64,000 bases of DNA from Gammaproteobacteria bacterium (GTDB lineage: Bacteria; Pseudomonadota; Gammaproteobacteria; Pseudomonadales; Azotimanducaceae): contig VYDB01000015.1 in assembly GCA_009843635.1 (NCBI GenBank), positions 6,983 through 70,982 of the forward strand, written 5' to 3'. The notes under the pieces are model-generated. The model did no database searches, had not been told where the DNA came from, and worked only from the letters and a program-made list of their open reading frames with translations. The position numbers were made by a program, and so were the translations under genes. Of this stretch, positions 34,128 through 43,064 are shown one piece after another (positions within the stretch are counted from its first letter, which is position 1; each line of letters starts with the position of its first letter).

Positions 34128-35819
34128 ATGGCCTACGATTTGCTCATCAAGAACGGCGTGGTGGTGGACGGCTCCGGCGGCGCCCGCTACCGGGCGGACG
34201 TCGGCGTGCGCGATGGCCGCATCGCTGCGATTGGTCGCATCAATGAACGCGCCAAGCGAACCCTGGATGCCGAGGGACAGGTGGTCACGCCGGGCTTCGT
34301 TGATGGGCACACGCACATGGACGCCCAGGTGTTCTGGGATCCGATCGGCGCATCCTCCTGCTATCACGGCGTCACCAGCGTGGTGATGGGCAACTGCGGC
34401 TTCACCTTGGCGCCGTGCAAGCAGGCGGAGGCCGACTTCGTGTTCCGCAACCTCGAGCGGGCCGAGGACATCTCCCGCGACGCCATGCTGGCGGGCATCG
34501 ACTGGCGTTGGGAGTCCTTTCCGGAGTTCCTTGACGCGGTGGAGGCGCTGCCCAAGGGCATCAACTACGCGGGCTACATCGGCCACTCCGCCTTGCGCAC
34601 CTACGTCATGGGTGAACGGGCCTTTTCGGAACCCGCGAGCGAAGCCGACCAGCAGGCCATGGAGCGGCTGGTTCAAGAAGCCGTCCAAGCCGGCGCGATC
34701 GGCTTTTCCACCTCCCGCACGTTCAACCACACCACCGCCGATGACCGCCCCGTGGCCAGCCGCCTAGCCCAGTGGGACGAGGTGCGCGGCATCGTCAACG
34801 CCATGGGCGCCGCCGGCAAGGGCCTGTTCGAGATCGCCGGGGAGGCGCCCGGGAGAGACCCCGAACGATGCCGGGAGTACCACGAGCGGCTGCGCGACTT
34901 GGCGGTGGAGTCCGGCGTCACCCAAACCTGGGGCATGTTCAGCGTGCGCGTGGCCCCGGAACTTTGGCGCCCGTACTTCGACTTGCTCGATGAAACTGCA
35001 GCCGCAGGCGGGCGCATGTTCGCCCAGGTCCACAGCCGTGCGCTCAACGTGCTGCTTTCCTTCAAGACCTACACCCCCTTCGACAAGTGGGATGTCTGGA
35101 AGGACTTGCGCAGCCTGCCCCTTGATGAGCAGAAGGCGAGGCTCAAGGATCCGGCACTGAAGGCGCAGTTGATCGCCTCGGCCAGCGCCGAATACAAAGG
35201 CCCGCGGGTGGTGGGTGCGGAGGCGCGGCCACCGAAGTGGGATTGGGTGTATCCCATGGCGGACATGGCCCAGGATCACCCCAGCATGGCCGAGTTGGCA
35301 GCTCGCAAGGGCGTGCATCCGGTGGAGCTGATGATCGACCTCTCCCTGGAGCACGACTTCGACGTCTTCTTCCGCCAGCCCATTGCCAACGAAGATCAGG
35401 AGCACGTGCTGGAGATGATGAAGCATCCCCGTTCCGCCATCACCTTCTCCGACTCCGGCGCCCACGTGGCCCAAATCATGGACAGCTCCCTGCAGACGCA
35501 CCTGCTGAGCCATTGGGTGCGCGACCGCGAAGCCTTCACCCTGGAGGAGGCGGTGCGCCAGATCACCTACAACACGGCCACCCTCTGGGGCCTGCACGAC
35601 CGAGGCTTGATCCGCACCGGCATGGCCGCCGACCTAGTGGTGTTCGACCCAAACACCATCGGCCCGCGGCTGCCGGAAGTGGCGCACGATCTGCCCGCCG
35701 GCGCCAAACGGCTCAAGCAGACCGCCGACGGCATCAAGCACACGGTGGTCAACGGCGAAGTGCTGCTGACGGACAACGAACACACCGGCGCGACGCCGGG
35801 GCGGCTGCTGCGGGCTTAG
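34128..35819 (+). CDS. N-acyl-D-amino-acid deacylase-type amidohydrolase
   Basis: A 563-residue member of the D-aminoacylase group. The metal motif HTH is at H61-H63 (GFVDGHTHMD), and C90 in MGNCGF matches the zinc-bridging Cys of D-aminoacylases. It hydrolyses N-acyl-D-amino acids or similar amides. It converges with hspQ, 15 bases apart. A 211-base gap upstream (33917-34127) shows no clear motif beyond a purine-rich GAGGGACGC near the start codon. Confidence 0.88.
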   Translation: MAYDLLIKNGVVVDGSGGARYRADVGVRDGRIAAIGRINERAKRTLDAEGQVVTPGFVDGHTHMDAQVFWDPIGASSCYHGVTSVVMGNCGFTLAPCKQAEADFVFRNLERAEDISRDAMLAGIDWRWESFPEFLDAVEALPKGINYAGYIGHSALRTYVMGERAFSEPASEADQQAMERLVQEAVQAGAIGFSTSRTFNHTTADDRPVASRLAQWDEVRGIVNAMGAAGKGLFEIAGEAPGRDPERCREYHERLRDLAVESGVTQTWGMFSVRVAPELWRPYFDLLDETAAAGGRMFAQVHSRALNVLLSFKTYTPFDKWDVWKDLRSLPLDEQKARLKDPALKAQLIASASAEYKGPRVVGAEARPPKWDWVYPMADMAQDHPSMAELAARKGVHPVELMIDLSLEHDFDVFFRQPIANEDQEHVLEMMKHPRSAITFSDSGAHVAQIMDSSLQTHLLSHWVRDREAFTLEEAVRQITYNTATLWGLHDRGLIRTGMAADLVVFDPNTIGPRLPEVAHDLPAGAKRLKQTADGIKHTVVNGEVLLTDNEHTGATPGRLLRA

Positions 35820-35834
35820 CTGCGGGACAGGACA

Positions 35835-36137
35835 CTAGTGGACGGTGTGCGGCAGGTAGCTGCGGCCGTTGTAGCTTTCAAAGTAGTGGCCGAGCATGGG
35901 ATGCTCGATCTGCGAACGGTCGCCGCTTCGTGCCAGGTGCCGCTCCGCGACATAGGTGCTGTGGGAGCCTCCATCAACCAGCACGTGATACCAGGGCGCA
36001 TCCTTGGGCGGGCGGCTGCGGGCGACTGCCTCGTACCACTCCTCGCTCAGTTCAAACTCGGTGTCGGCTTGGAATATGACGCCCCGGTAGCCGAATTTGC
36101 GGTGCTTGACGATCTCGCCGGGCGCGAATTGGGTCAT
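35835..36137 (-). CDS. hspQ: Heat-shock protein HspQ
   Basis: A 100-residue YccV-like protein that in E. coli promotes degradation of some proteins (mutant DnaA, and Lon-linked substrates) and is heat-induced. The family-typical core KFGYRGVIF, LSEEWYEAVARSRPPKD, PWYHVLVDGG and TYVAERHL is complete. ATG 36137 is preferred to GTG 36155. No sigma-32-like box was found upstream. It converges with the amidohydrolase gene. Confidence 0.92.
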   Translation of the reverse strand: MTQFAPGEIVKHRKFGYRGVIFQADTEFELSEEWYEAVARSRPPKDAPWYHVLVDGGSHSTYVAERHLARSGDRSQIEHPMLGHYFESYNGRSYLPHTVH

Positions 36138-36254
36138 CCTAGTCTCGTGGGACACAATCTGGGTTGGACTTTAAAGGAAATGGAAGCTGGCGCAAGAAAG
36201 TGGCCGTGATAGCATCAATCTTCACTACCAACCCGGTGCCTGAACTTTCCCAGG

Positions 36255-37601
36255 ATGGCTGAACTCACGAGACGCTTGGGACGCCTGCGGCCGGCCCCGG
36301 AGAACTTTCTAAGCGAAGCGGACTTAAAGGCCGCGCGTGAAGGACGGCGCCGTTTCCTGCGCACCAGCTTGCTGGCAGCAGGCGCGGCGGCGGGTGCGCC
36401 GCTCGGGGCGCAAGCGGGCGAGGCCGACCCGGCCATCGTCAATCTACCGCCTTGGACCACCAGCCCGGGCAGCCCGGTTGCCGCTCGTCCCTATGGCTCG
36501 CCGTCCCGGCATCGCAGCGCCCTGCAGCGACGCGAGCTGCCAGGCCTTTCCCCGGTGGGTGCCAACTCGGCTTCGTACTGCCCTCTTCAAGGACTGTTCG
36601 GCATCATCACGCCCTCGGGCCTGCACTACGAGCGCCATCACCACGGCTGGCATGACATCGATCCGAGCCGACACCGGCTGATGATCAACGCATCCCGCCC
36701 AGGGCTGATCGCCGAACCCCGGATTTACACGGTGGAGGACCTGATGCGCCTGCCGCCGGTGTCCCGCATTCACTTCATCGAGTGCAGTGGCAACACCGGC
36801 ACCGAGCGGGCTCACGCGACGATGCCCACGGTGCAGTACACCCACGGCCTGCTCTCCTGCTCCGAGTTCACGGGCGTTCCGCTGCGTTTGTTGCTGGAGG
36901 AGTGCGGCGTGGATTTCCGGCGCGCGCGCTTCGCCTTGGCCGAAGGCGCCGATGGCGCCTCGCTGACCCGCACCATTCCCATGGCGTTGATCGAATCCGG
37001 CGAGGTGCTCGTGGCCTACGGCCAGAACGGCGAGTCGCTGCGCCCGGAGAACGGCTTCCCGCTGCGGCTGGTGGTGCCTGGGGTGCAGGGCGTCTCCTGG
37101 GTGAAGTGGCTGCGCCGCATCGAGGTGGGGGACGCGCCGTACGCCACCCGCGAGGAGTCGTTGCACTACATCGATCTCATGCCCGATGGCCAACATCGTC
37201 AATACACTTCTATCCAGGAGTGCAAGTCGGTCATCACCACCCCCTCGGGCGGTCAGACGCTGCTGAGCCGCGGGTTCCACAACATTTCCGGGCTGGCTTG
37301 GTCGGGCCGGGGCCGGGTGACAGGCGTGGACGTTTCGGTGGACGGCGGCCGCAACTGGCGCAGTGCTCGCCTCGAAGCGCCGGTGCTTGCCAAGGCACTC
37401 ACCCGATTCAACTTCGACTGGGTTTGGGATGGCCAAGCGGCGGTGCTGCAATCTCGCGCGATCGACGAAACGGGCTACGTTCAACCCACCCCTGCTGAGT
37501 TGCGGGCGGTGCGGGGCACCGGGTCGATCTACCACAACCATGCCATCCAGTCTTGGCAGGTTCGCCCCAGCGGCGAGGTCGTCAATGTTCAAGTGGTTTA
37601 A
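36255..37601 (+). CDS. soxC: Sulfite dehydrogenase molybdenum subunit SoxC
   Basis: A 448-residue sulfite-oxidase-family protein with a Tat signal (RRRFLRTSLLAAG) and C177 (HFIECSGNTG) as the molybdenum ligand. A C-terminal dimerisation domain follows. Together with the next gene it forms a SoxCD-type sulfur dehydrogenase that works in the periplasm on sulfite or thiosulfate-bound sulfane. It is not next to soxXYZAB, so it may oxidise sulfite on its own. The cytochrome gene overlaps its end by 17 bases. Confidence 0.92.
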   Translation: MAELTRRLGRLRPAPENFLSEADLKAAREGRRRFLRTSLLAAGAAAGAPLGAQAGEADPAIVNLPPWTTSPGSPVAARPYGSPSRHRSALQRRELPGLSPVGANSASYCPLQGLFGIITPSGLHYERHHHGWHDIDPSRHRLMINASRPGLIAEPRIYTVEDLMRLPPVSRIHFIECSGNTGTERAHATMPTVQYTHGLLSCSEFTGVPLRLLLEECGVDFRRARFALAEGADGASLTRTIPMALIESGEVLVAYGQNGESLRPENGFPLRLVVPGVQGVSWVKWLRRIEVGDAPYATREESLHYIDLMPDGQHRQYTSIQECKSVITTPSGGQTLLSRGFHNISGLAWSGRGRVTGVDVSVDGGRNWRSARLEAPVLAKALTRFNFDWVWDGQAAVLQSRAIDETGYVQPTPAELRAVRGTGSIYHNHAIQSWQVRPSGEVVNVQVV

Positions 37602-38253
37602 GTGGGCCGCCTTGGCGCTAGTCTGCGCCGCGGCGCCGGCATGGGCCGCGGAGCGCTATCCTGGCGTCGGGCGAGCGGCGACCGCTGCGGAAGTGCACGC
37701 TTGGGACATCGACGTGCGCGCCGATTTCCAAGGCTTGCCAGAAGGGGAGGGCAGCGTCGCCCGGGGACAAGAACTCTACGGGGCGCAATGTGTGGCTTGC
37801 CACGGCGCCACGGGGGAGTCCGACGCCTTCTTCACCCCGCTGGTCGGGGGCACAACCCAGGACGACATTCGCACCGGCCATGCGCAGGCGCTGGCCGATT
37901 CGACGACTGCGCAGCGCACGACCTTCATGCGGCTTGCCACGCTGTCCACCCTGTTCGACTACATCCAGCGCGCCATGCCTTGGGAGGCGCCGAAGTCCCT
38001 GCCGCCGGATGATGTGTACGCGCTGACCGCCTATCTTCTCCACCTGGCCGGGATCGTGCCGGAGACCTTTAGCCTCTCGCACAGCAACGTGGCGGAGGTG
38101 CAGAGCCGGCTGCCCAATCGATACGGCATGACGACGGATCACGGGCTTTGGCCCGGCCCGCCCGATGCGGAGGGCGGCATGGGCAACGGCGGCATTCCCG
38201 ACATTCGGGCGGCGCGGTGCATGAGCGACTGCCGGCCCGGCGATGGCCACTGA
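37585..38253 (+). CDS. Periplasmic c-type cytochrome, SoxD-like
   Basis: A 222-residue protein with a Sec signal (ending AWA near residue 21) and a single heme-c motif C69/C72/H73 (CVACH). An AMPW Met is the likely axial ligand. Its C-terminal part is longer than a bare cytochrome c domain, and the overlap with soxC marks it as the electron acceptor subunit of the sulfite dehydrogenase. The ATG is set by overlap with the soxC end. Confidence 0.85.
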   Translation: MFKWFKWAALALVCAAAPAWAAERYPGVGRAATAAEVHAWDIDVRADFQGLPEGEGSVARGQELYGAQCVACHGATGESDAFFTPLVGGTTQDDIRTGHAQALADSTTAQRTTFMRLATLSTLFDYIQRAMPWEAPKSLPPDDVYALTAYLLHLAGIVPETFSLSHSNVAEVQSRLPNRYGMTTDHGLWPGPPDAEGGMGNGGIPDIRAARCMSDCRPGDGH

Positions 38254-39577
38254 ACCGGCGAAGGCGATCGGACCTCTGCCCCTTTCGGATCAGCCAGCTC
38301 CAGCAACGACGGTCACCCGGTACTATGTGCTGGCGCTGCTCGTCCTGATCAACGTGCTGAGCTACGTTGACCGACACATGCTCCCGGCCTTTGCCGCCCA
38401 AATCACCGTTGAACTCGGCCTCTCGCGCCAGCAGTTCGGGCTGTTGACCGGATTCGCCTTTGTCGCGGTCTATGCCCTGAGCGGCCCGGTCATGGGCGTG
38501 CTGGCCGACCGCTTCAACCCATCCCGCGTCATCGCTTGGGGCATCGCGCTTTGGAGCGCCATGACTTGGCTCACCGGGCTGTCCAGGAACTTCCTGCAGA
38601 TTCTGCTGCCACGCATGGCGGTCGGCATCGGCGAAGCGACGCTGCATCCGGCCGCCGCCGGGATTCTTGGCCGGTTGTTTGAGCCCACCCAACGGGCGAC
38701 GGTGTTTGGCCTGTTCTTCATGGGCAGTCACATCGGATTGGGGCTCGCCTACTGGCTCGCTGGCACCTTGGGGGAAGCGATCGGTTGGCGCATGATGTTC
38801 ATGACCCTCGGCGCTGCCGGCCTCCTATTGGCCCTGGTGCTCGTGGCCTCCGCCCGCTTCAAGCCCAGGTCGTTTGCGCCGCCGGTCGATCCTGCGGGCG
38901 AAGGCGACAGCGCTGCGGCGTCCGCGGGCACGGTCTTGCGAGCGCTCATTGCCTCGGTTCGTGGCAACGCCGCGTTCCGTCAGGCGGTTCTAGGCATCTC
39001 ATTGCTGCACGCGATCTACGCCAGCGGCCAGTTCATGCAACTCTGGCTCGTCACCGAAAAAGGCCTTCCGGAATCGACGGCTTCATCCCTGTACGGATCG
39101 GTGTACCTACTGTGCGCCATTCCAGCCGCCATGCTCGGCGGCCTGGCCGCGGACTGGTTCGCCCGTCGATTCCACACGACCCATGCGCTGTTTGTCGCGC
39201 TGGTGGGCGCAGCCACCTGGCCGCTGGTGATCCTCTTCCGGGTGGCGGCGCCGGAAAGCACCGGATTCTACGTGGGCATGGGCGCCACGGTGTTCCTGCT
39301 CGCGTTCCCCTACGGCGCCATGATCTCGTTGGTCCTCAACGAAGCGCCGCGCAGCATCCAATCAACCGCGATCGCCTTCACCATGTTCGCCGCCAACGTG
39401 TTGGTGATCGGCACCGGCACCTACGCCATCGGCCTGTTCAGCGACCTGCTCGAAGCGCAACAGGTCGCTGCCCCGCTGACCAAGGCACTCTTAGGTGCTG
39501 ACATGGTGGTGCTGATCGCGATCATCCTGTACTTCCGCCTGCATCGGAAGATTCTGGCCCACTTGAGGAGTGCTTGA
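38243..39577 (+). CDS. MFS transporter
   Basis: A 444-residue twelve-helix major facilitator. The RHMLPAF region after the first helix and the GVLADRF loop between helices 2 and 3 are typical of the family. It overlaps the cytochrome gene by 11 bases and may export or import an organic anion linked to sulfite dehydrogenase or the next SDR; nothing indicates the substrate. Confidence 0.85.
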   Translation: MATEPAKAIGPLPLSDQPAPATTVTRYYVLALLVLINVLSYVDRHMLPAFAAQITVELGLSRQQFGLLTGFAFVAVYALSGPVMGVLADRFNPSRVIAWGIALWSAMTWLTGLSRNFLQILLPRMAVGIGEATLHPAAAGILGRLFEPTQRATVFGLFFMGSHIGLGLAYWLAGTLGEAIGWRMMFMTLGAAGLLLALVLVASARFKPRSFAPPVDPAGEGDSAAASAGTVLRALIASVRGNAAFRQAVLGISLLHAIYASGQFMQLWLVTEKGLPESTASSLYGSVYLLCAIPAAMLGGLAADWFARRFHTTHALFVALVGAATWPLVILFRVAAPESTGFYVGMGATVFLLAFPYGAMISLVLNEAPRSIQSTAIAFTMFAANVLVIGTGTYAIGLFSDLLEAQQVAAPLTKALLGADMVVLIAIILYFRLHRKILAHLRSA

Positions 39578-39630
39578 ACCGCTTCATTGCCCGATAATCG
39601 ACGCGAAGCAACCGCAATGGACCCAATCCC

Positions 39631-40425
39631 ATGCCTAGAACCATCCTGATCACCGGCGGTGCCCGCGGCATTGGCCGGGGCATTGCACGTGCGTTTCTCG
39701 CCAATGGCGACCAAGTCATGATTGCCGACCTGCCCGATGGCGGGAAGTGGAACTACGAACTGGCCAGCGCCAGTGATCGGCAAGAGGCTCTGGCCGAAGC
39801 TGAATCCCTTGGCGAGGTTGCCGCCACTGATCTCGACGTCACCGACAAGGCAAGCTGCGAGGCGGCCGTGCAGGCGACGGTGTCCCGTTTCGGCGGGCTT
39901 GACGTGCTGGTGAACAACGCCGGCGTCCTGCAGTCGGGGCCGATCGAGGAATTCTCGGAGCAGGATTGGGAGCGGGTGTTCGCAGTCAACGTCAAGGGCG
40001 TTTTCCTGATGACGCAAGCTGCGCTGCCCGCGCTCAAGGCATCGTCCGACGCCGCCATCGTCAACACGGCGTCCATCGCCGGCAAGCGGGGGTTTCGCAA
40101 CCTGGCGGCCTACTGCGGTTCCAAGTTCGCCGTGGTGGGCATCACCCAAGCCTTGGCGGCGGAACTTGCGCCCACGGGTATTCGGGTGAACGCCCTGTGT
40201 CCGGGCATGGTGGGCACGGCCATGTGGCTGGAGCACCTGATGCCCGCCAACACCGCTGATGCGGCGGATCAACAGCAGCAGTTCGAAGAGGCGATGGCTT
40301 CGATGATTCCCCTCGGCCGGCCGCAGACCGTTGAGGACATGGGGCAGGCCGCCGTCTATCTGGCCAGTGCCGCAAACGTCACCGGCGTGTCGCTGAGCGT
40401 GGCGGGCGGATACGAGATGAATTGA
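39631..40425 (+). CDS. Short-chain dehydrogenase/reductase
   Basis: A 264-residue classical SDR. The nucleotide motif is GGARGIGRG (residues 9-17), the NNAG block is at about residue 92, and the catalytic YxxxK is Y-C-G-S-K (AAYCGSKFA) at about residue 154. It probably oxidises or reduces a small alcohol or hydroxy-acid. It is transcribed with the MFS gene but is separated by 53 bases. Confidence 0.9.
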   Translation: MPRTILITGGARGIGRGIARAFLANGDQVMIADLPDGGKWNYELASASDRQEALAEAESLGEVAATDLDVTDKASCEAAVQATVSRFGGLDVLVNNAGVLQSGPIEEFSEQDWERVFAVNVKGVFLMTQAALPALKASSDAAIVNTASIAGKRGFRNLAAYCGSKFAVVGITQALAAELAPTGIRVNALCPGMVGTAMWLEHLMPANTADAADQQQQFEEAMASMIPLGRPQTVEDMGQAAVYLASAANVTGVSLSVAGGYEMN

Positions 40426-40490
40426 GGCGCCATCCATCTTGAATCCATCCCGGCACTGCGGCACTATGCCAACCCTTCCGAGGCTTCTCC

Positions 40491-40567
40491 GCGCTCGTAG
40501 CTCAGCTGGATAGAGCACTGGGCTTCGAACCCAGGTGTCGGGGGTTCGAATCCTCCCGGGCGCGCCA
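40491..40567 (+). tRNA. tRNA-Arg(TCG)
   Basis: A 77-base tRNA with a 7-base acceptor stem (one G-U pair), D-arm, an anticodon loop CTTCGAA giving anticodon TCG, a T-arm with TTCGAAT loop, and encoded CCA. It reads CGA codons. It stands as a monocistronic gene just before the CoA-transferase. Confidence 0.95.
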
Positions 40568-40597
40568 GTTTCAATGCATCCAACAAGAGGTCAGGCC

Positions 40598-41785
40598 ATG
40601 GAGCAACCGCTTGCCGGAGTGACGGCGCTCGACTTCGGGCAAATCTACAACGGCCCCTACTGCGGATTCCTGCTTGCGCAAGCGGGGGCGCGGGTCATCA
40701 AGGTGGAGTCGCCTCTCGGCGAGCCCTTGCGGGCTCGGGGCGAGCCGTCGGCGGCCAGCTATCCCTTTGCCTTGCTCAATGCGGGCAAGGAGAGCATCAC
40801 GCTCAACATCAAGTCCGCAGCGGGGCAGGCGGCCTTGAAGCGCATGGTGCGGGAAGTGGATGTGGTGCTGGAGAACTTCGCCCCCGGCACCATGGACCGG
40901 TACGGCATCGGGGCATCGGCGCTGCGCCAGGAAAACCCGCGGCTGATCTATGCCGCCGGTACGGGTTACGGCGCCACGGGACCGCATCGGGACTACCTGG
41001 GCATGGACATCACCATCCAGGCCATGTCCGGCATCATGAGCATCACCGGGCAGGAGGATACGCCGCCGCTCAAGTCCGGGGCGGCGCTGTGCGATTTCTT
41101 CGGCGGGGTGCATCTCTACGGCGCCATCGTCAGCGCCCTCTACCAGCGCCAGCGAACCGGCGAGGGCGCCGTCATCGACGTCGCCATGCAGGATGCGGTC
41201 TTCCCGGCGCTGGCATCGGCCTTGGGCGGGTACTACCTCAGCGGCAAGGAGGTGCCGCGCCGGGGCAACCGGCACTTGGGCCTGAGCCTGGCGCCCTACA
41301 ACGTCTATCGGGCGAAGGATGGCCACGTGGCCATGATCTGCATTCGCGAAGGGCACTGGCGCCGGCTCATCAAGGCCATCGGCCAACCCGAGTTGGGGGA
41401 ACGGCCGGAATTCGCTGACATGCCCAGCCGGGCCGTACACATTGACGAGGTGGACGCGGTGGTGGAGGCTTGGACCGAAACCCGCACCCGCGATGAGATC
41501 TTCCGCATCATGCAGGCGCATCGCGTCATTTGCGCTTCCGTGCAAACCTTGGAGGAGGTGGTTAACGACCCGCATCTGCACGAGCGCGGCACCTTGGAAT
41601 GGCGGGAGCATCCCGGCTTGGGCCGGATCGCCCTGTGCCGCACGCCGTTGCGTTACGAAGGGGTGACGCCCCCGGAACTCACCGACGTGCCCGCCCTTAG
41701 CGCGGATACCCAGCGCGTGCTGCAGGAATTGGGCGGCTACGGCGAAGACGAACTCGAAGCCTTGCAGCAAGCGGAGGCGTTCTGA
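40598..41785 (+). CDS. CaiB/BaiF family CoA-transferase (second copy)
   Basis: A 395-residue class III CoA-transferase with the catalytic Asp at D166 (ALCDFFGG) and RTGEG later. ATG 40598 with AAGAGG upstream is chosen; the open frame reaches into the tRNA only by chance. It ends 16 bases from the convergent substrate-binding protein gene. Substrate unknown. Confidence 0.9.
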   Translation: MEQPLAGVTALDFGQIYNGPYCGFLLAQAGARVIKVESPLGEPLRARGEPSAASYPFALLNAGKESITLNIKSAAGQAALKRMVREVDVVLENFAPGTMDRYGIGASALRQENPRLIYAAGTGYGATGPHRDYLGMDITIQAMSGIMSITGQEDTPPLKSGAALCDFFGGVHLYGAIVSALYQRQRTGEGAVIDVAMQDAVFPALASALGGYYLSGKEVPRRGNRHLGLSLAPYNVYRAKDGHVAMICIREGHWRRLIKAIGQPELGERPEFADMPSRAVHIDEVDAVVEAWTETRTRDEIFRIMQAHRVICASVQTLEEVVNDPHLHERGTLEWREHPGLGRIALCRTPLRYEGVTPPELTDVPALSADTQRVLQELGGYGEDELEALQQAEAF

Positions 41786-41801
41786 TTGGCCCGGTTGGAC
41801 C

Positions 41802-43055
41802 TCAGCCGAATTTGGTTTGCCAATCGTCCAGGGCCACGAAGCGGCCATCCTCCACGACCGTGTAGTACACCCGCTGCAGTCCTTGGCGGCGCTCGGGGCT
41901 GAATGAGACCGGCTCGCCGATGCCGAGGTCGAAGTCGCGCACGGTGAACACGGCGCGCTCCAGGTCGGCGCGGCTGGGCTGGCCGTCGAGGCGGCGCAGC
42001 ACTTCAACCAGCAACTTGGCATTCAGGAAGCCTTCCAAGCTGGTGAAGCTCTGGGGGAAGGGCGTGTAGGCCTCCTTGACCAATTCCGCAGGCGGTTCGG
42101 GGGCATGGCGCTGCATGAGTTCGCGGTATTCGCCCACCGCGGGCATGGAGACATCCTCGTAGCTCGGCACCACCTGGGAATTGACCAGCAACTCGGTGTA
42201 CCGGGAGGTGTCGCCTTCAAGCCCGGTCAGCAGCTTGAGCATGTTCTCGCTGCCGACGAACGACAGATTGGCGATCGGCACCCGAAGGCCCAGGTCCACG
42301 GCGTCGCGCACGAAGGCGGCGCAGGCGGCGTAGGCGCCGATGCAGATGACCGCGTCGGGATTCGAGGCCTTGAGTATCTCCACTTGCGCCCGCAGGCCGC
42401 CGGTGAACATTTCCCCGCGGCGATAGGTGGCTTCGCCGACAATCCGATGGCCATGTTGCGCCATGGCGCCGCGAACGCCGGCCCAGCCGCTGCGCCCGTA
42501 GGCGTCCGCTTGGTAGAACACGCCAATTCGCTGCCGGCCGACCCGTACGAAATTGTCCACCAAGCCACCGGTCTCCTGTCGATAGGAGGCTCGCAGATTG
42601 AAGGCGAAATCGCCGTAGGGCGGCTCGCGCTGGGGCTGGGCGCCAGTGAAGGGGAAGAATAGGTAGATGTCGCGCTCCTGGAACTTCTTCAGCATTGGCA
42701 GCACCCGGGTCACGGTCGGGGTGCCGACGTAGCCAAACAACAGGAACACGTCATCCTCCAGCATGAGGGTCATGGTGTTCTTGACCGATGGGTCCGGCTG
42801 GTAGCCGTCGTCGTAGGTCTTTATCTGGATTTCCCGGCCACCCACGCCGCCTTGGGCGTTGACGTGGGTGAAATAGGCATTGGCGCCTCGGTAGAGTTCG
42901 ATGCCAAGGCCCCGCGACGGGCCGGAAAAGGCGGCGGACATGCCCAGGATGAAGGCCGCATCGGTCACGCCCCCGGCGCCTCGGGAGGCCGCCGCCGGCA
43001 GCAGCAGCCCGGCGCCTACCGCACCCTGAACCAGCGCCCTTCGTGAAAATGCCAT
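41802..43055 (-). CDS. ABC transporter periplasmic substrate-binding protein (Leu/Ile/Val-binding type)
   Basis: A 417-residue type I periplasmic binding protein. The N terminus (FSRRALVQGAVG) is Tat- or Sec-like and ends in an AAA/AS region near residue 27. Such proteins serve branched-chain amino-acid/amide or aromatic-acid ABC importers. No permease or ATPase genes (livHMGF) are adjacent, so it is an orphan or works as a sensor partner. The OFA transporter lies 9 bases upstream. Confidence 0.85.
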   Translation of the reverse strand: MAFSRRALVQGAVGAGLLLPAAASRGAGGVTDAAFILGMSAAFSGPSRGLGIELYRGANAYFTHVNAQGGVGGREIQIKTYDDGYQPDPSVKNTMTLMLEDDVFLLFGYVGTPTVTRVLPMLKKFQERDIYLFFPFTGAQPQREPPYGDFAFNLRASYRQETGGLVDNFVRVGRQRIGVFYQADAYGRSGWAGVRGAMAQHGHRIVGEATYRRGEMFTGGLRAQVEILKASNPDAVICIGAYAACAAFVRDAVDLGLRVPIANLSFVGSENMLKLLTGLEGDTSRYTELLVNSQVVPSYEDVSMPAVGEYRELMQRHAPEPPAELVKEAYTPFPQSFTSLEGFLNAKLLVEVLRRLDGQPSRADLERAVFTVRDFDLGIGEPVSFSPERRQGLQRVYYTVVEDGRFVALDDWQTKFG

Positions 43056-43064
43056 GCTAGGCCT

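Noticed and set aside
40535-40597. CoA-transferase start inside the tRNA gene
   Set aside because: The frame enters the tRNA only by chance; ATG 40598 with AAGAGG fits the family N terminus.
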